Source of the DNA: Bradyrhizobium hereditatis
GTDB lineage: Bacteria; Pseudomonadota; Alphaproteobacteria; Rhizobiales; Xanthobacteraceae
Assembly (NCBI RefSeq): GCF_020329435.1
Contig: NZ_JAGKJK010000001.1
Span: 496,001 to 560,000 of the forward strand
Length of the DNA: 64,000 bases
Direction: 5' to 3'
Each line of letters starts with the position of its first letter. The first letter of the stretch is position 1. A program made the position numbers and the translations under genes. This document shows, one piece after another, positions 9,748 to 16,517 of the stretch. The notes beneath the pieces were generated by a model. The model did no database searches and was not told the origin of the DNA. It saw only the letters and a list, made by a program, of their open reading frames with translations.

Positions 9748-9980
9748 TGGCGCCGGCCATCTCTTGGGCGGAGCAGGATTCATGTTTGGCGGTCTGCTCG
9801 CTTTATCTAATGCGCCGGTCGCGGCAGCTGGTCCGGCTGCTCGAACACCCCTTCGCCAAGGGACACGGCTCCGTCGATGACGTCAGCTTCTTTCTGCTTG
9901 AGGAACTGGAGGAGCAGTTGCGGCGCTCGCTCTATCCCGCCGTCGCGCGGCCGCGGTTTCAGGCAGCCGGGCGGGGCTGA
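9744..9980 (+). CDS. small hypothetical protein coupled to the micro-ORF
   Basis: This 78-codon frame begins at an ATGA overlap with the stop of the micro-ORF (a second ATG follows at once). The product has a short mildly hydrophobic start (SCLAVCSLYLM), then a charged helical C-terminal part with DDVSFFLLEELEEQLRRSLYPAVA. The amphipathic, acidic and arginine-rich pattern looks protein-like rather than random. No family is recognised. The overlap chain 9676 / 9744 suggests co-translation with the two upstream frames. Medium-low confidence because no comparison could be run. Confidence 0.45.
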   Translation: MMAPAISWAEQDSCLAVCSLYLMRRSRQLVRLLEHPFAKGHGSVDDVSFFLLEELEEQLRRSLYPAVARPRFQAAGRG

Positions 9981-10048
9981 GCGGGCACGTTGCTCCGTTC
10001 CATCCGTCGCACTATGACTGGCGCGTCGGATACGAGCGGAGCAACGTG

Positions 10049-10732
10049 ATGAGATTTGTTGCGCAGTTGCGCCTGTCGAAGCAGGCCTGGATCGATCTCG
10101 CTTTCTTCGGCGGCGTTCCGGTCGTGCTCGCGATGCTTTCGGCCGTTCTCGGACCCTATGCGGCAATTATGGGCGGCATCGGTGCGGTCACCTATGTGCT
10201 CTCGCTCGCCCTCGTGCCGTGGTGGCTGACCGGTCTCGCCACGTATTTGGTGAGCGCTATAGCCGGGCGAAAACTACCGCTTTGGCTGATCGCGGCCATC
10301 GGCGTCGTCGCCGCGGGCCCTTTCGTGTCGTTGTACGTCTACCTGGTGAACTGGATTGCCGGAGACATCTGGCCCGCCCTGAAGACGTTCCTGCCGGCGA
10401 CGTTTAGCACGGGACATCTCAAGTCCGCCGTCGTGTCCGAGGGGCGGGCGATCGTTCTCTGGATCGCCTTCGTCATCATTTTCCGGGAGACGCTGGGTTG
10501 GGCGAGATTTGCGCCGCAAGTCAAGGACACGGGCTGCGAAGGGGAGCGCTTCCAGCTCAGCGGCGCTGAATGGACCGCCGAGGATGATGCGCTGTTACGT
10601 GTGCTGATCGGCAGCGGCAAGCCGCCAAGGGCTATCGCGCTTGAAATGAAGCGCACGGTCGGCGGCATCCGCGCCAGGACAGCCAAGCTGGGTCTTCGGA
10701 ACAATCGGATCGGCGACAGGCCCGGCGGTTGA
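10049..10732 (+). CDS. multi-span membrane protein with C-terminal Myb/SANT-like helix-turn-helix
   Basis: The 227-residue product has four hydrophobic spans (roughly residues 15-40, 45-68, 73-100 and 128-145) followed by a soluble tail. The tail from about residue 175 reads EWTAEDDALLRVLIGSGKPP then RAIALEMKRTVGGIRARTAKLGL. That is the WTxEDDxLL...R...K pattern of small Myb/SANT/GcrA-like DNA-binding helices used by short rhizobial regulators. A GTG just upstream (10046) is possible, but the ATG with GAGCGGA upstream is preferred. A membrane-tethered DNA-binding protein is the straightforward inference. A protein-interaction use of the SANT fold is the alternative. Confidence 0.65.
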   Translation: MRFVAQLRLSKQAWIDLAFFGGVPVVLAMLSAVLGPYAAIMGGIGAVTYVLSLALVPWWLTGLATYLVSAIAGRKLPLWLIAAIGVVAAGPFVSLYVYLVNWIAGDIWPALKTFLPATFSTGHLKSAVVSEGRAIVLWIAFVIIFRETLGWARFAPQVKDTGCEGERFQLSGAEWTAEDDALLRVLIGSGKPPRAIALEMKRTVGGIRARTAKLGLRNNRIGDRPGG

Positions 10733-10835
10733 GGTCCATCATTCGAGCCGTGTCGGTTTGCTAACCAGTCCGCCACGGGATTTGCGCTGCTTGGTTGCCT
10801 ATCCGGGGCAGGGCGTATATGAGTGCGCCCCGTGG

Positions 10836-10909
10836 GGCCACGTGGCGGAGTGGTTACGCAACGGTCTGCAAAACCGTGTACACCAGTTCAATTCTGGTCG
10901 TGGCCTCCA
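10836..10909 (+). tRNA. tRNA-Cys (GCA)
   Basis: This complete 74-base cloverleaf has acceptor strands GGCCACG / CGTGGCC, D-arm GGCGGAGTGGTTACGC, anticodon arm ACGGT-CTGCAAA-ACCGT with anticodon GCA at 10868-10870, T-arm CCAGTTCAATTCTGG, discriminator T and an encoded CCA. All stems pair. Confidence 0.97.
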
Positions 10910-10967
10910 TCCATATGATCAATGACTTAGACCGACTATGTGAGGGGCCGTGGCAAGGCAGCCGCGG

Positions 10968-11147
10968 TCAGCAGGCGGCGTACCAGCCCTCGGGGAACGG
11001 AACCAGCGGCCAAGCGGCTCCATTGTCATTGGCGGCGCGCGGCAACGGGTAAGAACGCTGGGTCTGGACCACCAAATCTTCCTCCGGTGCCGGCGCAACA
11101 GCCGTCTGAACGGCTTCCAGCAGCAAATCGTATTCAACTTCGCTCAT
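10968..11147 (-). CDS. short conserved-type hypothetical protein (PFPEGWY C-terminus)
   Basis: This small gene encodes 59 residues, starting MSEVEYDLLLEAVQTAV. The ATG at 11147 is preceded by a good ribosome-binding site (CCGGAGAG), which decides against the longer frame to 11321. The C-terminus AANDNGAAWPLVPFPEGWYA is a motif I associate with many short uncharacterised Bradyrhizobium proteins. No catalytic motif is visible. It lies just downstream of tRNA-Cys in opposite orientation. Confidence 0.7.
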   Translation of the reverse strand: MSEVEYDLLLEAVQTAVAPAPEEDLVVQTQRSYPLPRAANDNGAAWPLVPFPEGWYAAC

Positions 11148-11401
11148 CGCGCTCTCCGGGGTTCCAGAGGCGATGATCTCAAATGGATTTTGTTTCCAGA
11201 TTGAGCGGATCGCTCGAATTTTAATCGATTCGGCGCCGCGGCAAATCTGGTTACTAAAGTGTTGAAGTTCCCGCGCCGACACTAGTCCCGCATCGGCGGG
11301 ACGTCGTGTGGGAAAAATCACGTTCTACAAAATTTGGTTCGCGTATCCGGCTGGATAACACCCCCGCTCGCCAAGCGGGGACAATCTTCGGAGGCGCGGC
11401 C

Positions 11402-11650
11402 ATGAAGGCGAGGTTTGCGCGAAGTGCGGCTGTTTTCTATCGCTCCCGCCGGGCTTCGACGCTCGGTTTTCTGCTCACGCTGATGGCAAGCGCATCAGCG
11501 CACGCCAGCAAGGCACCCCCGAACAGCGCCATGCACGCCCGATATCTATCGGCTTTGCGCCGGCGAGATCCCGAACGTTCGCGCAATCACCGCATGCCTG
11601 CGCCGGCAGAAGGCCTGAGCTCGGCTTGTGCCGCCGTGTTCGAGCGGTAA
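11402..11650 (+). pseudogene. small secreted Cys-rich repeat protein, double frameshift
   Basis: The ATG at 11402 opens a signal-peptide-like sequence (basic start, then LGFLLTLMASASAHA), but the rest of that frame is not protein-like. Between about 11526 and 11616 the next frame reads CTPDIYRLCAGEIPNVRAIT then ACLRRQKA, a typical Cys-rich repeat unit (CxxDxxRLCxxE...ACL). It then ends at a stop. The first frame resumes with LSSACAAVFER, the natural end of that repeat. Two compensating single-base shifts, probably one in the C5 run at 11516-11520 and one near 11614, reconstruct one intact protein. It is a decayed gene or carries base-call errors. As written it would encode an 82-residue hybrid. 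Confidence 0.6.
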
Positions 11651-11656
11651 GCACGC

Positions 11657-12310
11657 TCACATCTCCAGCGTTGCCAGATTCTTCGGCAGCATCCGCTTGA
11701 ACAGGCCGAGGATGCGCGCGGCTTCCTTCGCATCCTGCGTGATGGCGTGGCGCACGGTGGCGGCTATCAGCGTCATGATCAGTTGGGAAAACGAGGCGAG
11801 GGCGGCAGCGGGCGCATCGGGCGCGATCCGCCGTAACACCTCGCGTAACAGGCCAGCGAGATAGGCACCGTCCTCCTCGTCGAGTTTCTGCAACGCGCGG
11901 TCAGCCTGTGTCGCCTGCCAGATGTCGCGCATGACAGGCACATCCATGAACATTTGATAGTAGCTGTCGGTGATGCGGCATAGCGCCGGATGCAGATCGC
12001 GGGCCGTCTTGACCAGCGCGAGGTCGCGCCGGACGCAATCACGGCCGATCGCGTTGTAGCGTTCCGCCAGCGTGCCGATGATCGCGGTTTTATCTGGGAA
12101 ATATTGATAGAGCGAGCCGAAGGGCACGCCGCTGCGCTCGACGACGTCGCTCATGCGGAAGGCCTCGCTGCCTTTCTCGGCCATCAGCTCTGCCGCGCAT
12201 GCCAGAATCTTCTCGAACCGCTCGCGGCTGCGCTGCTGGGTCGGGACCAGCCGCGCCAACGCAGGCGCGGCCGCTTCGGCGATCTTCGGTCCGGCTTTTC
12301 CCTTGGCCAT
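11657..12310 (-). CDS. TetR/AcrR-family transcriptional regulator
   Basis: This 217-residue repressor-type protein has an N-terminal helix-turn-helix at about residues 25-70 (RERFEKILACAAELMAEKG then MSDVVERSGVPFGSLYQYFP then DKTAIIGTLAERY), followed by an all-helical ligand/dimer domain. It is transcribed divergently from the frameshifted NmrA-like oxidoreductase at 12411. The 100-base gap between them holds a perfect palindrome and a third half-site, so it probably controls itself and that gene. The ligand is unknown. Confidence 0.9.
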   Translation of the reverse strand: MAKGKAGPKIAEAAAPALARLVPTQQRSRERFEKILACAAELMAEKGSEAFRMSDVVERSGVPFGSLYQYFPDKTAIIGTLAERYNAIGRDCVRRDLALVKTARDLHPALCRITDSYYQMFMDVPVMRDIWQATQADRALQKLDEEDGAYLAGLLREVLRRIAPDAPAAALASFSQLIMTLIAATVRHAITQDAKEAARILGLFKRMLPKNLATLEM

Positions 12311-12342
12311 GGCTCCTCACACAAATGCGATTTGACGACAAC

Positions 12343-12389
12343 AATACGAGAGTTTATCGGGTTTCGCAAATACGAGATATTCTCGTATT
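12343..12389. promoter_or_regulatory. candidate TetR operator: perfect palindrome plus extra half-site
   Basis: AATACGAGA at 12369-12377, a TAT spacer and TCTCGTATT at 12381-12389 form an exact inverted repeat between the divergent tetR-type and NmrA-like genes. The same AATACGAGA half-site occurs again at 12343-12351, 26 bases upstream. Position and symmetry suit TetR binding and autoregulation. This is inferred from sequence only. Confidence 0.7.
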
Positions 12390-12410
12390 GTAACCGAGAG
12401 GAATTTCCCC

Positions 12411-13233
12411 ATGGCAGAACTCCCGATCCTGATCATTGGCGGCGCGGGCAAGACCGGTGCGCGCGTCAATGCGCTGCTGGAGGCGCGCGGCATCCCGACG
12501 CGACCGGTATCGCGCACCACGCCCATTCCATTCGACTGGACCTGGCCTGAGACCTGGCCGGCGGCGCTTGCCGGCGTCTCGGCGGCCTATGTCACCTATC
12601 AGCCGGATCTTGCGGTTGAAGGTGCTGCGCGGGGCGATTGCCGAGGTGGCCCGGCTGGCGCGCGAGAACGGGCTAAAGCACCTCGTGCTGTTGTCGGGCC
12701 GCGGCGAGCCGCGGGCGCAACAGGCGGAGGCCGCGCTGCAGCAGTCCGGCGTTCCCTGGACCGTCGTGCGCGCCAGCTGGTTCAACCAGAATTTCTCCGA
12801 AGGCCATCTGCTCGACGGCGTGCTGGCCGGCGAAATTGCGCTGCCCGCCGGCGACGTGCCTGAACCGTTCATCGACGCCGACGACATCGCAGAGGTCGTG
12901 GTCGCGGCGTTGACGGACCGGCGTCACCTCGGCAAGCTCTATGAAGTGACAGGCCCGCGCGCGCTGACGTTTGCGCAGGCTGCCTCCGAGATCGCCGCCG
13001 CTGCGGGGCGGCCGATTCAATATCGGCAGGTCACGCCGGAGGAGTTTGCCGCCGGCCTGCGGCCGCATCTACCAGCCGACATCATCGCACTCATGCTGGA
13101 GCTGTTCACGGTCGTGCTCGACGGACGCAATTCTGCTGTGGCGCATGGCGTCGAAGCGGCGCTCGGCCGTCCGGCGCGGGACTTCTCCGACTACGCCCGC
13201 CGGACCGCCGCGACCGGTGTCTGGAGGCGATGA
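12411..13233 (+). pseudogene. NmrA-like NAD(P)-binding oxidoreductase, single frameshift
   Basis: The gene encodes an atypical short-chain dehydrogenase of the NmrA / ergot-alkaloid-biosynthesis type. It begins MAELPILIIGGAGKTGARV (glycine-rich NAD(P) motif) and runs in frame to YQPDLAVEGAA near 12629. The continuation AIAEVARLARENGLKHLVLL lies one frame over and runs to the stop at 13233 through WTVVRASWFNQNFSEG and VPEPFIDADDIAEVV, all family signatures. Removing one base from the GGGG run at 12631-12634 restores a product of about 273 residues. It is either truly inactivated or a homopolymer error. The last codons overlap the DUF1772 gene, so the two form an operon under the TetR-type regulator. 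Confidence 0.85.
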
Positions 13234-13721
13234 CCATGCTGCAGATGTTTATCACGGGGCTGTTGTGGTTTTCCGCGATCGGCTGCGGGCTGCTCGCCGG
13301 CCTCTACTTCGCGTTTTCGACCTTCGTCATGACGGCGCTTGGCCGCATCGGGCAGGCGGCTGGCATCGCCGCGATGAACGCGATCAACGTCGCGATCGTG
13401 CAGTCGCTGTTCTTGCCGATCTTTCTGGGAACGACGGTGACGAGCGCAGCGCTCGCGATAACCGCGCTGTTTCGCTTGGGCGAGCCCGGCGCAATCGCGA
13501 TGCTGGCCGGCGGCGTGCTCTATGTGCTTGGCATGTTCGTCGTCACGATGATTTTCAACGTGCCACTGAACAACGCGCTTGCTGCGGCCGATCCCGCCAG
13601 TCAGGAGACTGCATCGCTATGGGCGCGCTATCTGACAAACTGGACATTGTGGAATCACGTGCGGACGGTCGCGTCCACGGCAGCCTGCGCGCTGTTCATC
13701 GCCGCGATCGCCGCGCGGTAA
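13230..13721 (+). CDS. DUF1772 / anthrone-oxygenase-like membrane protein
   Basis: This 163-residue protein has four hydrophobic helices (around residues 5-30, 50-75, 82-105 and 143-162). The order and residues match the DUF1772 (anthrone oxygenase-like) family: GLYFAFSTFVMTALGR near the N-terminus, NVPLNNALA in the middle and W...WNHVRT near the end. Bacterial members are uncharacterised. The ATG overlaps the stop of the NmrA-like gene, indicating translational coupling. NmrA-like and DUF1772 genes paired behind a TetR gene suggest a small inducible oxidoreductive unit. Confidence 0.82.
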   Translation: MTMLQMFITGLLWFSAIGCGLLAGLYFAFSTFVMTALGRIGQAAGIAAMNAINVAIVQSLFLPIFLGTTVTSAALAITALFRLGEPGAIAMLAGGVLYVLGMFVVTMIFNVPLNNALAAADPASQETASLWARYLTNWTLWNHVRTVASTAACALFIAAIAAR

Positions 13722-13968
13722 GCGTGCGCGCTGCCGACAAAAGCGCCATCCGATTTGGGCAGCTTGCGAGGCTGCTGCGAGATCAGGCAGCCGCCTTCGC
13801 ATTGCTGCGAAGATTCGTTTCGCGCTGCATTGCACACAGGATGAAAAGTCAAAAGTGGGGAACCGTTCGAGCATGAGAGGCTTGATATTGGCAATATCTG
13901 CTCAAGTTGGAGATTCGATTCCGAATTGATGTTTGATTTTCGTTGTGAGTGGGACTTGGGAGCGATCT

Positions 13969-14079
13969 ATGACCACTTTGCAAGCAATAGCATTTGGGGC
14001 CATGCTCGCGTGGACGCCTTCGCTCATCATCCTGGCAGCTTCGCTATGGGATGTTCGCGAGCTCGATGAGGTGGAATAG
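13969..14079 (+). CDS. 36-residue single-span membrane protein
   Basis: This short gene begins at an ATG with a clear GGGAG ribosome-binding site eight bases upstream. The product starts MTTLQAIAFGAMLAWTPSLI, continues ILAASLWD, and has an acidic tail VRELDEVE. It is one hydrophobic helix with a charged cytosolic-type end. Similar 35-40 residue proteins are common in Bradyrhizobium, from memory of the group, and have no known role. It is too short for most gene callers. Confidence 0.6.
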   Translation: MTTLQAIAFGAMLAWTPSLIILAASLWDVRELDEVE

Positions 14080-14178
14080 TCGGGCAGTTTGCCGAATTCC
14101 GTGCACCAGCCTCTATGAATTCGGTGTTCCTTCGATACAATCTTGAGTCCATATGACTCATGATCGTGGGGGCGCATC

Positions 14179-14352
14179 ATGCAGAGCGAGTGGGAATCCA
14201 TGACGGTCGATGAGCTGTTTAAGCTCCGCGAGCTGATGCAAGATGTCCTCAGCGCGAAGCTGAAGGCCAAAAAGGCCGAGCTCGAGCGTAGATTGCAGGT
14301 GCTTAATCAGCCGTCGAGCGATGTCGGGTCAACGAAGTTTCGCAGCCCCTAG
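14179..14352 (+). CDS. truncated H-NS-like protein (oligomerisation region only)
   Basis: The 57-residue product contains the N-terminal helical region of rhizobial H-NS-family proteins: MTVDELFKLRELMQDVLSAK then LKAKKAELERRLQVLNQPSS. In complete family members this is followed by a linker and a C-terminal AT-hook-like DNA-binding domain with a YPP...KYRNP...W.GRG.QP.W pattern. Here the frame stops after DVGSTKFRSP. No continuation of the DNA-binding part was seen in the other frames downstream. It may be a remnant, or a naturally short H-NS partner that poisons or modulates full-length oligomers. Which of the two cannot be decided from sequence. Confidence 0.7.
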   Translation: MQSEWESMTVDELFKLRELMQDVLSAKLKAKKAELERRLQVLNQPSSDVGSTKFRSP

Positions 14353-14361
14353 TCCGCTCGG

Positions 14362-14547
14362 TTAGATGCCCAACTCATCGCCGACAGGCTGCACGATGTG
14401 GGCTGGATGAATCAGTTCTTGGCCGCACTGTGCGGCCTCCGCTGATCGCACCATCTCTCTCAATTTCTGAATTTCGGCCATTCGGTTGTGAAGATCGATC
14501 GAGATTTGCAGAAGGCGGTGCATCCATATTTCAAATGGCTGTTCCAT
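14362..14547 (-). CDS. small hypothetical helical protein
   Basis: This frame of 61 residues starts MEQPFEIWMHRLLQISIDLH and continues NRMAEIQKLREMVRSAEAA, a plausible amphipathic helix. The ATG at 14547 has a strong AAGAGGTG ribosome-binding site upstream, which supports translation and this start over a longer frame to 14589. It lies tail to tail with the short H-NS-like gene, ten bases apart. No family recognised. Confidence 0.5.
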   Translation of the reverse strand: MEQPFEIWMHRLLQISIDLHNRMAEIQKLREMVRSAEAAQCGQELIHPAHIVQPVGDELGI

Positions 14548-14939
14548 GTTGCACCTCTTGCGCCCACACAACACCAACCACGCCAACACAACACCGGCCC
14601 TGGCGCGCTATTCCTCTCGGTTGCACATTTGATTGGAGAATGCCTCGGAGAGCAGTTTCGTCGAGCCGGGCCAAGGTTCGCCCCGCGCACTGTCTTGGAA
14701 AGGGACGCCGCCGGTATCAAAATACGTGCCCGGCGGCGTCTTCGTCTCAAACTGGGCCGCTCAAATCCCCAGCGCCATCTGAACAGCAGAAACTGTGCCA
14801 GTCACTGCTCGCAGTACAAATTCGGAGCTGGATAGTTATGCGGGCTTTGCCACGCCCGCACGCGCGACGTGTGTGCAGGTCCCAAGTGACGACGCATCTT
14901 CGAGGAAGAGATTCTAAAAGCTAAGCGCCTGATTGAGCT
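14548..14939. other. intergenic stretch without a supported gene
   Basis: About 390 bases before tRNA-Asn. I see a short tandem-like CACAACACCAACCACG / CCAACACAACACC stretch near 14565-14600 and nothing else that I can name. Open frames here lack ribosome-binding sites and protein-like composition. Confidence 0.5.
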
Positions 14940-15014
14940 TGGCTCCCCGGGCTGGATTCGAACCAGCGACCATTCGATTAACAGTCGAATGCTCTACCGC
15001 TGAGCTACCGAGGA
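14940..15014 (-). tRNA. tRNA-Asn (GTT)
   Basis: Read on the minus strand this is a complete 75-base tRNA. It begins TCCTCGG, with D-arm GCTCAGCGGTAGAGC, anticodon arm TTCGA-CTGTTAA-TCGAA with anticodon GTT (14980-14982), T-arm GCTGGTTCGAATCCAGC, acceptor CCGGGGA, discriminator G and encoded CCA at 14940-14942. One acceptor position is a G-T pair. Confidence 0.96.
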
Positions 15015-15284
15015 ATAAGCGAACTGAGAGGTTCGCGAGCGGGGAGCGTATAACAAAGCCTTTCAGGCTTGCAAAGGACCAAATCACCTTCTGTGCGCTT
15101 CTTGAAGCTGGGCCGGAAAGTCGCTCCAGAACAGCGGTTTGTCGCCGTTTCGCCCCGCCGGCGAGCGTCTGGCAGGGAACCTATCCCGCGGAATTCCGTC
15201 ATCCACAGAGGCATGGATCGGGCCGTCAATTCGACTTAATCGGCCAAAAGACTCGTCCTGCCGGGTTTCACGGGAGCTGATTCG

Positions 15285-15464
15285 ATGCCAGCCATTGTGA
15301 CCGACCTGATCCGCGCGGCGCCATCGGTCATTCCGGGCGACGTCCCCGCCATGAGCGACGACGAATGCCTGCTTCGGCTCGCGCAAGCCATTGAAGAGCA
15401 TGATGCCGATCATCTGGATGAGGTCGCGCAGCTGATTGCGCGGCTCGCCGTCCCGATCGAGTAG
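15285..15464 (+). CDS. small acidic hypothetical protein
   Basis: This 59-residue frame begins MPAIVTDLIRAAPSVIPGDV and contains a helical acidic half, DECLLRLAQAIEEHDADHLD then EVAQLIARLAVPIE. A CGGGAG element sits eight bases before the ATG as a ribosome-binding site. The regular hydrophobic spacing looks like a real helical hairpin. No family recognised. It lies in the gap between tRNA-Asn and the methyltransferase gene. Confidence 0.55.
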   Translation: MPAIVTDLIRAAPSVIPGDVPAMSDDECLLRLAQAIEEHDADHLDEVAQLIARLAVPIE

Positions 15465-15601
15465 GGCGGCTGTTCGCCATTTCAGCTGCAGGGCGCTTCG
15501 AAGGGCGTCCGCATGTTGCGTTTTGCGCCCGCTTGTACCAAAGATGGCCCCGCTTTCAGCTGTTTCGGCGGCCACGCCGTATGCTTTCGGGGTCTTAGCC
15601 T

Positions 15602-16267
15602 ATGTCCGGTTTTGCGACCGCGCGCCAGAAAATGGTCGATGGTCAGGTGCGTCCGAGCGACGTCACCGATATCCGCATTCTCGATGCCATGCTGGCTGTG
15701 CCGCGCGAGGCCTTCGTTCCCGAAAGCAAGCAGGCGCTGGCCTATCTGGACCTCGACCTGGACGTCAGCGAGGAGGGCGGGGTCAAGCGCTATCTGATCA
15801 AGCCGGCGGTGCTGGCGAAGATGCTGCAGGCTGCGGAGATCAGGGGGAGCGACCGCGTGCTGGTGGTCGGCTGCGCCACCGGATATGCCGCCGCCGTGAT
15901 CGCGCGGCTGACGCCGCACGTAACCGCGACAGAGAGCGATTCGGCGCTGGCCACCAAGGCGCAAGGGATTTTGGCCCGCAACGGCTGTGGAAATGTCACG
16001 GTTCGAACCGCGGCGGCGGCCGAGGGAGATCCGGCCGGCGCGCCCTATGATGTCATCGTGCTGAACGGCGCGACTGAGATGGTCCCGCAGCAACTCTACG
16101 GCCAATTGCGCGATGGCGGCCGATTAGTCGGCGTCTTTGCGACATCACGGCCGGCACGGGCTACCGTCGTGACCGCTCTGCACGGCGATTTCGGTCACCG
16201 GGTATTATTCGACGCCGCCGCCCCGCTGCTGCCCGGCATGGAACTCGTTCCAGCCTTCGTTTTCTAG
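15602..16267 (+). CDS. protein-L-isoaspartate O-methyltransferase family protein
   Basis: This 221-residue SAM-dependent methyltransferase of the PCMT family would repair isoaspartyl residues in proteins if orthologous to Pcm. It starts MSGFATARQKMVDGQVRPSD, typical of the alphaproteobacterial branch. The SAM-binding stretch is VLVVGCATGYAAAVIARL at about residues 82-100, where many Pcm proteins have a GxGxG. The post-I DVIVLNGA segment is also visible. A cysteine/alanine in place of two of the glycines marks the divergent subgroup. It precedes a TolC-type gene, a neighbour pair common in rhizobia. Confidence 0.85.
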   Translation: MSGFATARQKMVDGQVRPSDVTDIRILDAMLAVPREAFVPESKQALAYLDLDLDVSEEGGVKRYLIKPAVLAKMLQAAEIRGSDRVLVVGCATGYAAAVIARLTPHVTATESDSALATKAQGILARNGCGNVTVRTAAAAEGDPAGAPYDVIVLNGATEMVPQQLYGQLRDGGRLVGVFATSRPARATVVTALHGDFGHRVLFDAAAPLLPGMELVPAFVF

Positions 16268-16517
16268 CCTTTCAGCCGTCTCGACGCCCAATATTCGCCC
16301 TCCGCCGTCGGCTAAATTCTCTTCGAAATCAGAAGTGTGGCCGGATTGCCCCACGTGAAGAGTTTCGACGGGCTAGACTTGTGGGGTAGTTCCGTCCGGG
16401 CTACGTGCGGAATAAGGTGAGCCGGGACTCACTTCGAAATGAAGCGACGTTCGGTTAATGATCGTGTGCGACCATGATCATTGGCCGGGCGCGACCAAAA
16501 AGATTGGATTGCTTGGG

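Noticed and set aside
10836..15014. Genomic island integrated at tRNA-Cys or tRNA-Asn
   Set aside because: No integrase and no direct repeat of either tRNA 3' end was seen in the window.
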